Positions 1-5,828 of a stretch of DNA of 6,250 nt are shown here, piece by piece. The position numbers and the translations under genes are program-made. Each line of letters opens with the position of its first letter. The stretch's first letter is position 1. The notes under the pieces are model-generated. The model was given only the letters and a program-made list of their open reading frames with translations, did not search any database and was not told the origin of the DNA. Source of the DNA: Tannerella sp. (GTDB lineage: Bacteria; Bacteroidota; Bacteroidia; Bacteroidales; Tannerellaceae); assembly GCA_031262895.1 (NCBI GenBank), contig JAISGW010000005.1:1-6250 (forward strand), given 5' to 3'.

Positions 1-1
1 C

Positions 2-2596
2 GCCCATTTCATTACGGACACGAAAACGAGGGAGCAGGTGGAAGCCGACCTCAAAGCCAAGGAGGCGGCCTTGCCGCAAGGACATTATTTCGACTGGCTG
101 GCCGACAAAGGCCTCAACCCGCAAGAACGCGAAGCCATGGAATTCCTTTACGCCTACATGCCGCTGGGCGACCTGACGGACCACAGTTCGGCTTTTTATC
201 TGGAAAATGTACGGACGGCATTTCAAGCCCGACGCGAAATGCCTTGGGGCGACAGCATCCCTGAAGTGGTGTTTCGCCATTTTGTGTTGCCCCTGCGCGT
301 GGGCAACGAGAGCCTCGATTCCTGCCGCATGGTCTTTTATAAGGAACTTAAAGACCGTGTGAAAGGGCTTTCCCTTTACGAAGCTGCCTTGGAAGTGAAC
401 CATTGGTGCCATGAGAAAGTCATTTATACGCCTTCCGACGCCCGCACCGCCTCTCCGCTGGCCCTCATCAAGACGGCTTATGGGCGTTGTGGCGAGGAAG
501 CCGTTTTTGCCGTGGCCGCCCTGCGTTCGGTGGGCATCCCCGCCCGACAGGCTTATACGCCCCGTTGGGCGCATACCGACGATAACCATGCTTGGGTAGA
601 GGTTTGGGTGCATGGGCGCTGGTATTTCATGGGCGCCTGCGAACCGGCTCCCGTGCTCAATTCGGCCTGGTTCAACGGGCCGGCTTCGCGTGCCGAGTTG
701 ATACTGACGCGCGTCTTCGGCCGTTATCCCGGTCCCGAAGACGTCATGTCGCGGACGGACAATTACACCGACATTAATATTATCTCCAACTACGCGCCGA
801 CTTCCCGTGCCACGGTGACGGTCACCGATACGACGGGCAAACCTGTCGTGGGCGCCAAGGTGGAATTCAAGATATACAATTACGCGGAGTTCTGCACGGT
901 CGTGGTCAAGACGACCGACGCCAAGGGGCAGGTCTCGCTCGAATCGGGGCGCGGCGACATGCTGGTATGGGCTTCCAAAGGCGGGCGTTTCGGCTTCCGC
1001 AAGCTCAGCTTCGGGAAAGAGGACACCCTCAGCATCCCGCTGGAACACCGGCCGGGCGACGCTTTCACTTTGCCGATTGACATCGTTCCCCCACCGCCGG
1101 GCATGATACCTTCTTCCGCCACCGAAGCGCAGAAGGCCGAGAACGACCGCCGCATGGCGCGCGAAGACAGCATACGCAACGCTTACGTGGCTACCTTCTT
1201 CACGGCGGCCAAGGGTGCGGCACTGGGGCGCAGCCTCGGCATTGACACGGCGGAGACGGCCCGCTTGATGGTCGGCGCCCGCGGCAACTGGGCGGAGGTG
1301 GAATCCTTCCTGCGCCAGGCACCCGACAAGAAGGCCGCCCTCCAACTCCTGAAAGTGCTTCCGCGCAAAGACCTGCGCGACATGGAGGCCGCCGTCCTGC
1401 TCGACCACCTGCTCCACAGTCCGGGCGACACCAAGAGTCCGCTCTTCGTGCCTTACGTGGAGAACCCCCGCGTGAGCACCGAAGTGCTTACGCCCTACAA
1501 GTCCTTCTTCCAAAAGGTGCTGCCCAAGGATTTGGCCGGCCGGGCCGCTGCCGACCCCCAGCAATTGGTCGCTTGGATAAGCAAGAACATCCTTCCCGCC
1601 GACAGCATCAATGTGCTGCGTTTCCCGGTCAGCCCCCGCGGCGTTTGGGAATCCCGCCGTGCCGACAGCCGTTCGCGCAATATTTTCTTCGTAGCCGTGG
1701 CGCGCAGCTTGGGCGTTCCCGCCCGTATCGAAACGGTCACCGGGAAGGTGCAATATTTCCACGGCGGCCAATGGCTGAACGTGGACTTTGGCGGTGCCGC
1801 CCCTTCCGTGCCGGAAAAGGGCAGCCTGATGGTTTCTTATACGCCGACCAAATTGAACAACGACCCGAAGTATTACAGTCATTTCACCTTGGCCCGTGTT
1901 CGTCCCGACGGCACCTTGCAGACGTTGAATCTTGAATCGGACGCACAAGTTGACATGGGGGCGGGCAATACCTGGAGCAGCCTCTTCAAGAAACCCATGA
2001 CCTTGGATGCCGGCCATTACCTGCTTGTCAGCGGCACCCGCATGGCCAAGGGCAATGTCTTGGCTGAAGTCAGCACCTTCGACCTGCGTCCGGGCAAGCA
2101 AACCGATGTTCGCCTCCTCATGCGTAAGGACCGGCAAGACATACAGGTCATCGGCTCCATTGACGCCGAGGCCAAATTCCGCCGGACTGCCGACGGGAAG
2201 ACGACCAGCATCCTGGCCACCACAGGCCGCGGTTATTTCGTGCTCGCCATCCTCGGCCCGCGACAGGAACCGACCAACCACGCCATGCGCGATATTGCTG
2301 CGTTGAAGGCTTCCTTCGACAAATGGGGTCGCTCGATGGTCTGCCTCTTTAAGGACGAGGCCGCCTGGAAAAGTTACGACCCCAAGGAATTCGGCGCCCT
2401 GCCTTCCACCATCACTTACGGCATCGACGCCGACGGCTCCGTCAGCCGGATGCTGGTCGACGCCATGAAACTGCCTTCGACCGACACGCTGCCCATCTTC
2501 GTCATTGCCGACACTTTCGGGCGGGTTGTCTTCGTCTCCCAAGGCTACAGCATCGGCTTGGGGCAGCAGATGATGCAAACCATAGCCAAACTTTGA
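2..2596 (+). CDS. Transglutaminase-like surface protein with two TGL folds and a thioredoxin-like C-terminus, 5' partial
   Basis: The frame is open back to the left edge, so the true start and signal peptide are missing; GTG at 38 is only the first start-like codon and is used here as residue 1. Domain 1 (about 90-240) is a transglutaminase/protease fold: Cys151 in GRCGEE, GIPAR, then His184 in DDNHAWVEVW, followed by MGACEP. Residues 258-338 resemble an Ig/carboxypeptidase-regulatory domain (GKPVVGAKVEF). A helical stretch follows. Residues 510-590 repeat the TGL fold (WESRRADSRSRN, GVPAR, QWLNVDF), but Ser544 replaces the Cys and no His remains. Residues 640-720 look beta-rich. Residues 728-852 look thioredoxin/TlpA-like (YFVLAILGP, then LPIFVIAD with the cis-Pro) without a CXXC. 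Family members are predicted exported envelope proteins; the substrate is unknown. The protein could be an isopeptidase, a cross-linking enzyme or a peptidase. The domain calls are from pattern recognition; the coding call is firm. Confidence 0.92.
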   Translation, partial: AHFITDTKTREQVEADLKAKEAALPQGHYFDWLADKGLNPQEREAMEFLYAYMPLGDLTDHSSAFYLENVRTAFQARREMPWGDSIPEVVFRHFVLPLRVGNESLDSCRMVFYKELKDRVKGLSLYEAALEVNHWCHEKVIYTPSDARTASPLALIKTAYGRCGEEAVFAVAALRSVGIPARQAYTPRWAHTDDNHAWVEVWVHGRWYFMGACEPAPVLNSAWFNGPASRAELILTRVFGRYPGPEDVMSRTDNYTDINIISNYAPTSRATVTVTDTTGKPVVGAKVEFKIYNYAEFCTVVVKTTDAKGQVSLESGRGDMLVWASKGGRFGFRKLSFGKEDTLSIPLEHRPGDAFTLPIDIVPPPPGMIPSSATEAQKAENDRRMAREDSIRNAYVATFFTAAKGAALGRSLGIDTAETARLMVGARGNWAEVESFLRQAPDKKAALQLLKVLPRKDLRDMEAAVLLDHLLHSPGDTKSPLFVPYVENPRVSTEVLTPYKSFFQKVLPKDLAGRAAADPQQLVAWISKNILPADSINVLRFPVSPRGVWESRRADSRSRNIFFVAVARSLGVPARIETVTGKVQYFHGGQWLNVDFGGAAPSVPEKGSLMVSYTPTKLNNDPKYYSHFTLARVRPDGTLQTLNLESDAQVDMGAGNTWSSLFKKPMTLDAGHYLLVSGTRMAKGNVLAEVSTFDLRPGKQTDVRLLMRKDRQDIQVIGSIDAEAKFRRTADGKTTSILATTGRGYFVLAILGPRQEPTNHAMRDIAALKASFDKWGRSMVCLFKDEAAWKSYDPKEFGALPSTITYGIDADGSVSRMLVDAMKLPSTDTLPIFVIADTFGRVVFVSQGYSIGLGQQMMQTIAKL

Positions 2597-2604
2597 TACA
2601 TAAA

Positions 2605-2609
2605 AGAGG
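2605..2609 (+). promoter_or_regulatory. Shine-Dalgarno-like AGAGG before the HD phosphodiesterase
   Basis: AGAGG touches the ATG at 2610 with no spacer but has a 6-base spacer to the in-frame ATG at 2616. If ribosomes use it, the second ATG is the better start. Bacteroidota rely little on Shine-Dalgarno pairing, so this is suggestive only. Confidence 0.4.
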
Positions 2610-4712
2610 ATGGGCATGAAAGACGGGCGTAAAAAGAATTGGTTTGAGAAGAATTGGAAGAAGGTCTTGCTCTTCGCCATCACGGCCTTGCTGATAGATT
2701 ATTTCTTTCCGAGAGAGGGGAAATTCCGTTACCAGTTCCATGAAGGGAAGCCTTGGCGTTATGCCCTCCTGACGGCTCCGACGGATTTCCCCATTTATAA
2801 GACGGATGCGGAGATAAAGCGGGCGCGCGACAGCGTAGAGGCCGCCTTCGAACCTTATTACCGCTTAGACGCCGCGGTGGAAAGCCGCGAACTCGAGGCT
2901 CTGGAAGAGGCAGCCAAAGGGAACCCGAAGTTCTCGCCCCCTTACCTGCGCTATGTGGAGCGCAGTCTGCGGAACCTGTATAAGAACGGTATCCTCTCGC
3001 ACGAGGAAGAGGAACGCCTGCGCACTGAAGGGCGCAGCCGCATCAAAGTCGTGCAGAACAACGTGGCGCAGGTTTGCTTTGTGAGCGACCTCTTCACGGT
3101 GCGCACGGCTTACGAATTCCTCATCAACAACCTGCCCATCCATTTGAATGCCGACAGTCTCAGGGCTTGCAACTTGGACGGCTTCCTCGAAGAGAACCTG
3201 AGCTACGATTCGCTGATGTCCGACAAGGTGCAGGCCGAGCAGATACAAGACATCCCCATTTCCAACGGGATGGTGCAGGCCGGCGAACGGATAGTCGACC
3301 GGGGCGAGATAGTGAACAGCCGCACCTTCAGCGTGCTTCGTTCGCTCCAAATGGTGCATGAGGCGAAAACCGGCGGCACAAAGGAAAAGTTAGTCATGCT
3401 GGCCGGGCAATCCCTCCTCGTTTTCGGACTTATCTTCTGCTTCTATCTTTACTTGTACCTCTTCCGCCAGAAAAGGGTCAACGGCAGGGCGCTCGAAAGG
3501 AAGGACACGGTCTTCCTCCTGCTCTGCATCCTCTGCTTCTGCCTGCTGACGGAATTTTGCGTGCGCTACCATTGGTTCAACGTTTACATCCTGCCTTACG
3601 CCATGGTGCCCATCATGGTGTCCACCTTCCTGGATTCGCGCACGGCCATGTTCACGCATCTCACGACGGTGCTCCTCTGCTCCTTTGTCGTGCCTTACCC
3701 TTACGAGTTCCTTGTGCTGGAAACTTTGGCGGGCATAGTGGCCGTCTTCAGCATCAAAGAACTTACCGAGCGCAAGCAATTGGTCTGGTGCGGCATTTTC
3801 ATTTACCTGGCTTACGCCTTGTCGTATGCCAGCCTGATGGTTTACATGGAGACCGACCTGAGCAAGTTCAACTGGCAAATGTTCCTGTATTTCGGTATCA
3901 ATGCCATCCTGCTGATGTTTACTTACGTGTTGCTCGCCGTCTTGGAAAGGGTCTTCGGCTACATCTCCAACGTCACCTTGATGGAACTGTCCAACATTAA
4001 CAATCCTCTCTTGATGGAGTTGGCGCAAAAGGCTCCCGGCACCTTCCAGCATTCCATGCAGGTATCCGTGCTGGCTATGGCGGCTGTGGAGGAAATAGGC
4101 GGCAAGGCTTTGCTGGTTCGTACGGGCGCCTTGTACCATGACATCGGCAAGATGGAAAATTCCTCCTTTTTCACGGAAAACAAGGGGAATGCGAAGGGGC
4201 AGGGCAGCCCGGAGGATCCGAATAGCTTGGAAAAAAGCGCAGAAACCATCATCAGCCACGTGAAGAAAGGGATGGAAAGGGCCAAGAAGTACGCCTTGCC
4301 CCAGCCTATCATCAATTTCATCTGCACGCATCATGGCAAGGGGAGGGCGGAATACTTTTATACCAAGTACAGGAACAAGTATCCCGACCAGCCTGTCAAC
4401 GAGGCCGCCTTCACTTATCCCGGCCCCAATCCCTCCTCTAAGGAAGAGGCCGTGTTGATGCTGGCCGATTCGGTGGAAGCTACTTCCCGCAGCATGACGG
4501 AACATTCGGAAGAGGCTTACAAGGCCATGGTGGATGAAATCGTCGACGGCAAGGTAAACAAGGGCTTGTTGAAGGACGCCCGGCTTACCTTTAACGATTT
4601 GGGACTCGTCAAGCAATCCTTCGTGAGTACGCTGATCATGCAGAACCATACCCGCATCTCTTACCCGAAGGAAGCCGGCCCGAAAGCGGAAGGTGGGGAG
4701 GGCAGCCGTTAA
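2610..4712 (+). CDS. pgpH: 7TMR-HD family membrane phosphodiesterase (PgpH-like)
   Basis: This is a complete protein of 700 residues, a usual size for PgpH-type proteins. TM1 lies at about 19-34, an extracytoplasmic 7TMR-HDED domain at about 36-255 (ending AGERIVDRGEIVNSRTFSVL), a block of hydrophobic helices at about 261-450, and a cytoplasmic HD domain at about 465-690. Metal-binding HD residues are visible: His481 (FQHSM), His510-Asp511 (LYHDIGKM), His574-His575 (THHGKG) and Asp620 (LADSVEA), so it should be active. In Listeria, PgpH hydrolyses cyclic di-AMP to pApA; by homology this protein is probably a c-di-AMP phosphodiesterase whose outer domain may sense a ligand. It lies 13 bases after the transglutaminase-like gene, so the two are probably co-transcribed. 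The start is uncertain: an AGAGG at 2605-2609 abuts the ATG at 2610 but sits 6 bases before an in-frame ATG at 2616, which would give a product two residues shorter. The gene symbol follows the family and is not proven for this organism. Confidence 0.93.
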   Translation: MGMKDGRKKNWFEKNWKKVLLFAITALLIDYFFPREGKFRYQFHEGKPWRYALLTAPTDFPIYKTDAEIKRARDSVEAAFEPYYRLDAAVESRELEALEEAAKGNPKFSPPYLRYVERSLRNLYKNGILSHEEEERLRTEGRSRIKVVQNNVAQVCFVSDLFTVRTAYEFLINNLPIHLNADSLRACNLDGFLEENLSYDSLMSDKVQAEQIQDIPISNGMVQAGERIVDRGEIVNSRTFSVLRSLQMVHEAKTGGTKEKLVMLAGQSLLVFGLIFCFYLYLYLFRQKRVNGRALERKDTVFLLLCILCFCLLTEFCVRYHWFNVYILPYAMVPIMVSTFLDSRTAMFTHLTTVLLCSFVVPYPYEFLVLETLAGIVAVFSIKELTERKQLVWCGIFIYLAYALSYASLMVYMETDLSKFNWQMFLYFGINAILLMFTYVLLAVLERVFGYISNVTLMELSNINNPLLMELAQKAPGTFQHSMQVSVLAMAAVEEIGGKALLVRTGALYHDIGKMENSSFFTENKGNAKGQGSPEDPNSLEKSAETIISHVKKGMERAKKYALPQPIINFICTHHGKGRAEYFYTKYRNKYPDQPVNEAAFTYPGPNPSSKEEAVLMLADSVEATSRSMTEHSEEAYKAMVDEIVDGKVNKGLLKDARLTFNDLGLVKQSFVSTLIMQNHTRISYPKEAGPKAEGGEGSR

Positions 4713-4759
4713 TATACGTGGCGCCCCGTGAAATAAAAAGAAATTTCCCCATCTGGCTA

Positions 4760-4767
4760 AACCTTTG
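4760..4767 (+). promoter_or_regulatory. Weak candidate -7 element for the small secreted protein
   Basis: AACCTTTG differs from the Bacteroidota -7 consensus TAnnTTTG at one fixed position, and I see no TTTG at the expected -33 distance. If used, it would give a leader of roughly 45-50 bases ending in the A-rich stretch just before the ATG at 4822. The 109-base gap makes a separate promoter plausible, but the gene could also be transcribed by read-through, because no clear terminator follows the phosphodiesterase gene. Confidence 0.25.
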
Positions 4768-4821
4768 CCTGCCCCCCTCGTCTATGGTCACGATTGTTTT
4801 ATTAAATAACAAAAGAACATC

Positions 4822-5211
4822 ATGAAAAGATTGTTTGGTATGCTGGCTGTCGCCTTACTGTGTGCGACGACAGCCTTTGCCCAGACGGGCAGGCGAGGCG
4901 GCGGGATGCCGGCCGGACAGCGGACGCAGCAGCTGGCCAAGTTCAAAAAGGACTTGAAGTTGAGCGACGAACAAACGACGAAGTTTGACGCGGCTTACAC
5001 CCAGTATTATACTGACATGAAAGCCGAACGCCAAGCCATGCGTTCCGCCAAATCGACCGACCGTAGCGCCATGCGTAGCAAGATGCAAGCCATCCGTTCG
5101 AAACGCGATGCTTCCATCAAGCAGATCCTTAGCGCCGACCAGTACAAAACCTACGAGAGCGAGATGAAAACATCTCATCGCTCTACTTCGCACCGTCAGG
5201 CAAAGAAGTGA
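4822..5211 (+). CDS. Small secreted Spy/CpxP-like helical protein
   Basis: The protein has 129 residues. A Sec signal peptide (residues 1-20, MKRLFGMLAVALLC through AFA) should be cut before Gln21. Cys14 is not in a proper lipobox, so the mature protein is probably periplasmic and soluble. A Gly/Arg-rich linker (23-34) leads to a helical core with two LTxxQ-like motifs: LSDEQ at 47-51 and LSADQ at 103-107, separated by a highly charged helix rich in Met, Arg, Lys and Gln (65-101). This two-motif layout is typical of the Spy/CpxP type of envelope chaperone or stress sensor, and similar small proteins are common in Bacteroidota. The tail (117-129) is basic and contains T-S-H-R twice. The ATG follows an A-rich leader (AAAAGAACATC), usual for this phylum. 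A strong terminator 20 bases after the stop closes the unit. The function (periplasmic chaperone or metal/stress response) is inferred; the family assignment rests on weak motifs. Confidence 0.82.
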   Translation: MKRLFGMLAVALLCATTAFAQTGRRGGGMPAGQRTQQLAKFKKDLKLSDEQTTKFDAAYTQYYTDMKAERQAMRSAKSTDRSAMRSKMQAIRSKRDASIKQILSADQYKTYESEMKTSHRSTSHRQAKK

Positions 5212-5231
5212 ACCTTTAACAATGAAAAGTG

Positions 5232-5266
5232 AAGGGGACGTGTCGAAAGACGCGCCCCTTTTTTTT
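5232..5266 (+). terminator. Rho-independent terminator after the Spy-like gene
   Basis: The left arm AAGGGGACGTGTC (5232-5244) pairs with GACGCGCCCCTT (5249-5260) around a GAAA tetraloop (5245-5248). The stem has one G-U wobble and one bulged A (5238), and is followed by an unbroken T run to 5266. The GNRA-type loop and long U tract make this a strong terminator. Confidence 0.93.
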
Positions 5267-5304
5267 GTGCCGCAGCCCTCGGTACGCCACAATATCCATT
5301 CACA

Positions 5305-5514
5305 ATATGGCATCTTACCCTTATTTTGCCACAAAGTATCTTCAAAATGTGGATTCTTACCATCAGTTTAGAACTTTGTTAATTATAAATGTGGATTTTT
5401 ACTATGATTTATCCATATTATAAATTCAAGATGTGGATTTATGGCCTAATCTTGGAACTTTTCCAATTCGATATGTGGATTTTTACCCTTGTTTTGCCAC
5501 ATTTTCGGAAGACT
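5305..5514. repeat. Five imperfect 42-bp tandem units
   Basis: The core ATGTGGATTTTTAC or a variant starts at 5305, 5347, 5389, 5431 and 5473, exactly 42 bases apart each time. The first unit begins ATATGGCATCTTAC. The second half of the unit carries GCCACA in units 1 and 5 (5328 and 5496), and a copy of this half at 5286 shows a partial unit upstream. In unit 5, ATGTGG (5473-5478) and CCACAT (5497-5502) form an inverted pair. The register is free of indels although many bases differ. As 42 is 14 codons, the + frame reads as a 14-residue repeat (NVDFYPxFAT-like) with one stop at 5421-5423; the - strand in register has three stops. The last unit overlaps the first AGAC unit of the next array by a few bases. 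Confidence 0.88.
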
Positions 5515-5581
5515 ATAAGACTATAAGACAATTAGACCATAAGACAATTAGATTATTAGACTCTAAAACAACGAGACTTAG
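5510..5581. repeat. Nine 8-bp tandem units, consensus AGACNATA (left arm)
   Basis: AGAC or a one-base variant starts at 5510, 5518, 5526, 5534, 5542, 5550 (AGAT), 5558, 5566 (AAAC) and 5574, an exact 8-base period. The variable half is mostly A/T (TATA, AATT, CATA, TATT). Units degrade towards the right end. The motif is the reverse complement of the GTCT array that follows, so the two arrays face each other. Confidence 0.9.
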
Positions 5582-5597
5582 GGTTATGGGAACCGTG

Positions 5598-5728
5598 GTC
5601 TTCTTAAAGTCTTATAATCTTAAAGTCTCAAGGTCTTAAAGTCTCAAGGTCTTAAAGTCTTAAGGTCTTAAAGTCTTAAAGTCTTAAAGTCTTAAAGTCT
5701 TATTGTCTCAAAGTCTCATGGTCTAATC
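5598..5728. repeat. About sixteen 8-bp tandem units, consensus GTCTTAAA (right arm)
   Basis: GTCT starts at 5598 and 5609, and then GTCT (ATCT at 5617) recurs every 8 bases from 5617 to 5721, fourteen units in perfect phase. The commonest unit is GTCTTAAA, with GTCTCAAG, GTCTTAAG, GTCTTATT and GTCTCATG variants. Purity is highest around 5665-5704 and falls at both ends. On the - strand the units read AGACTTTA, matching the left array, so a transcript through both could fold into a long imperfect hairpin. Confidence 0.92.
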
Positions 5729-5731
5729 CCT

Positions 5732-5759
5732 AAATTCGTACGATTTACCGTGCGAATTT
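5732..5759. promoter_or_regulatory. 11-bp hairpin upstream of the fimbrillin-like gene
   Basis: AAATTCGTACG (5732-5742) pairs with CGTGCGAATTT (5749-5759) around a 6-base loop, ATTTAC; all eleven positions pair, one as G-U. The same segment starts a direct repeat, AATTCGTACGATTT at 5733 and AATTTGTACGATTT at 5755, differing at one base. There is no T run, so it is not a terminator. It lies just upstream of the fimbrillin promoter and may be a protein-binding site. Confidence 0.65.
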
Positions 5760-5768
5760 GTACGATTT
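5755..5768. repeat. Second copy of a 14-bp direct repeat
   Basis: AATTTGTACGATTT repeats AATTCGTACGATTT (5733-5746) with a single difference and a start-to-start distance of 22 bases, two helical turns. Two copies on one face of the helix upstream of a promoter are typical of operator or activator sites. Confidence 0.6.
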
Positions 5769-5783
5769 GTCACCTGCCTTAGC

Positions 5784-5793
5784 GGCCCGGGCC
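5784..5793. promoter_or_regulatory. Perfect GC palindrome next to the -7 element
   Basis: GGCCCGGGCC is a perfect 10-bp palindrome, GC-only within AT-rich surroundings, and ends one base before the TAGTTTTG element. Its position between the -33 and -7 regions would suit an operator, but a chance palindrome is possible. Confidence 0.35.
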
Positions 5794-5794
5794 A

Positions 5795-5802
5795 TAGTTT
5801 TG
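5795..5802 (+). promoter_or_regulatory. Bacteroidota -7 promoter element for the fimbrillin-like gene
   Basis: TAGTTTTG matches the Bacteroidota -7 consensus TAnnTTTG exactly and lies 26 bases before the ATG at 5829, giving a short leader. The nearest upstream TTTG (5766-5769) is 25 bases away, more than the usual gap of about 20, so the -33 contact may be weak and the promoter may need an activator bound at the repeats just upstream. Confidence 0.6.
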
Positions 5803-5828
5803 CAGCCGATTCACGTAATTGTACGTAT

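Larger units (their letters stand above)
5267..5828. other. Intergenic repeat-rich region without a convincing gene
   Basis: This 562-base stretch contains no reading frame with a credible start, ribosome site or protein-like composition. It is strongly AT-rich from about 5300 to 5770, unlike the GC-rich genes on either side. From left to right it holds the 42-bp repeat block, two facing arrays of 8-bp repeats, a hairpin with a direct repeat, a GC palindrome and the promoter of the fimbrillin-like gene; each is listed separately. Confidence 0.85.

Noticed and set aside
3390..4649. Long open frame on the - strand opposite the phosphodiesterase gene
   Set aside because: It is a shadow of the GC-rich + strand gene: its sequence is rich in His, Gln and Gly without any recognisable domain, while the + strand has a complete, motif-rich protein.
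4713..4760. Terminator after the phosphodiesterase gene
   Set aside because: ACGTGG and CCCCGT around 4717-4731 could pair only weakly, with a mismatch and almost no loop, and no T run follows.
4855..4872. Lipoprotein signal in the Spy-like protein
   Set aside because: Cys14 follows Ala-Leu-Leu, which does not fit a lipobox, and a clear Ala-Phe-Ala cleavage site follows it.
5345..5490. DnaA boxes and a chromosomal origin in the 42-bp repeats
   Set aside because: The TGTGGATT core resembles the complement of a DnaA box (TTATCCACA), and AT-rich repeats follow it. However, the last two bases mismatch in every unit, no dnaA, dnaN or other origin-linked gene is present, and the surrounding genes are ordinary envelope genes. 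GC-skew analysis of the whole replicon would settle it.
5286..5514. CRISPR array
   Set aside because: There are no unique spacers between conserved repeats. The whole 42-bp unit is one diverged tandem sequence, and no cas gene is visible.
5229..5639. Two small + strand proteins within the repeat region
   Set aside because: Both frames start inside the terminator or a repeat, have no ribosome or promoter signal, and consist of repeat translation. They are not reported as genes.
5732..5768. Invertible-promoter recombination site
   Set aside because: Fimbrial promoters in this order can be flanked by inverted repeats, but I find no matching inverted copy on the other side of the promoter within the window and no recombinase gene. 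The copies seen are direct repeats 22 bases apart.
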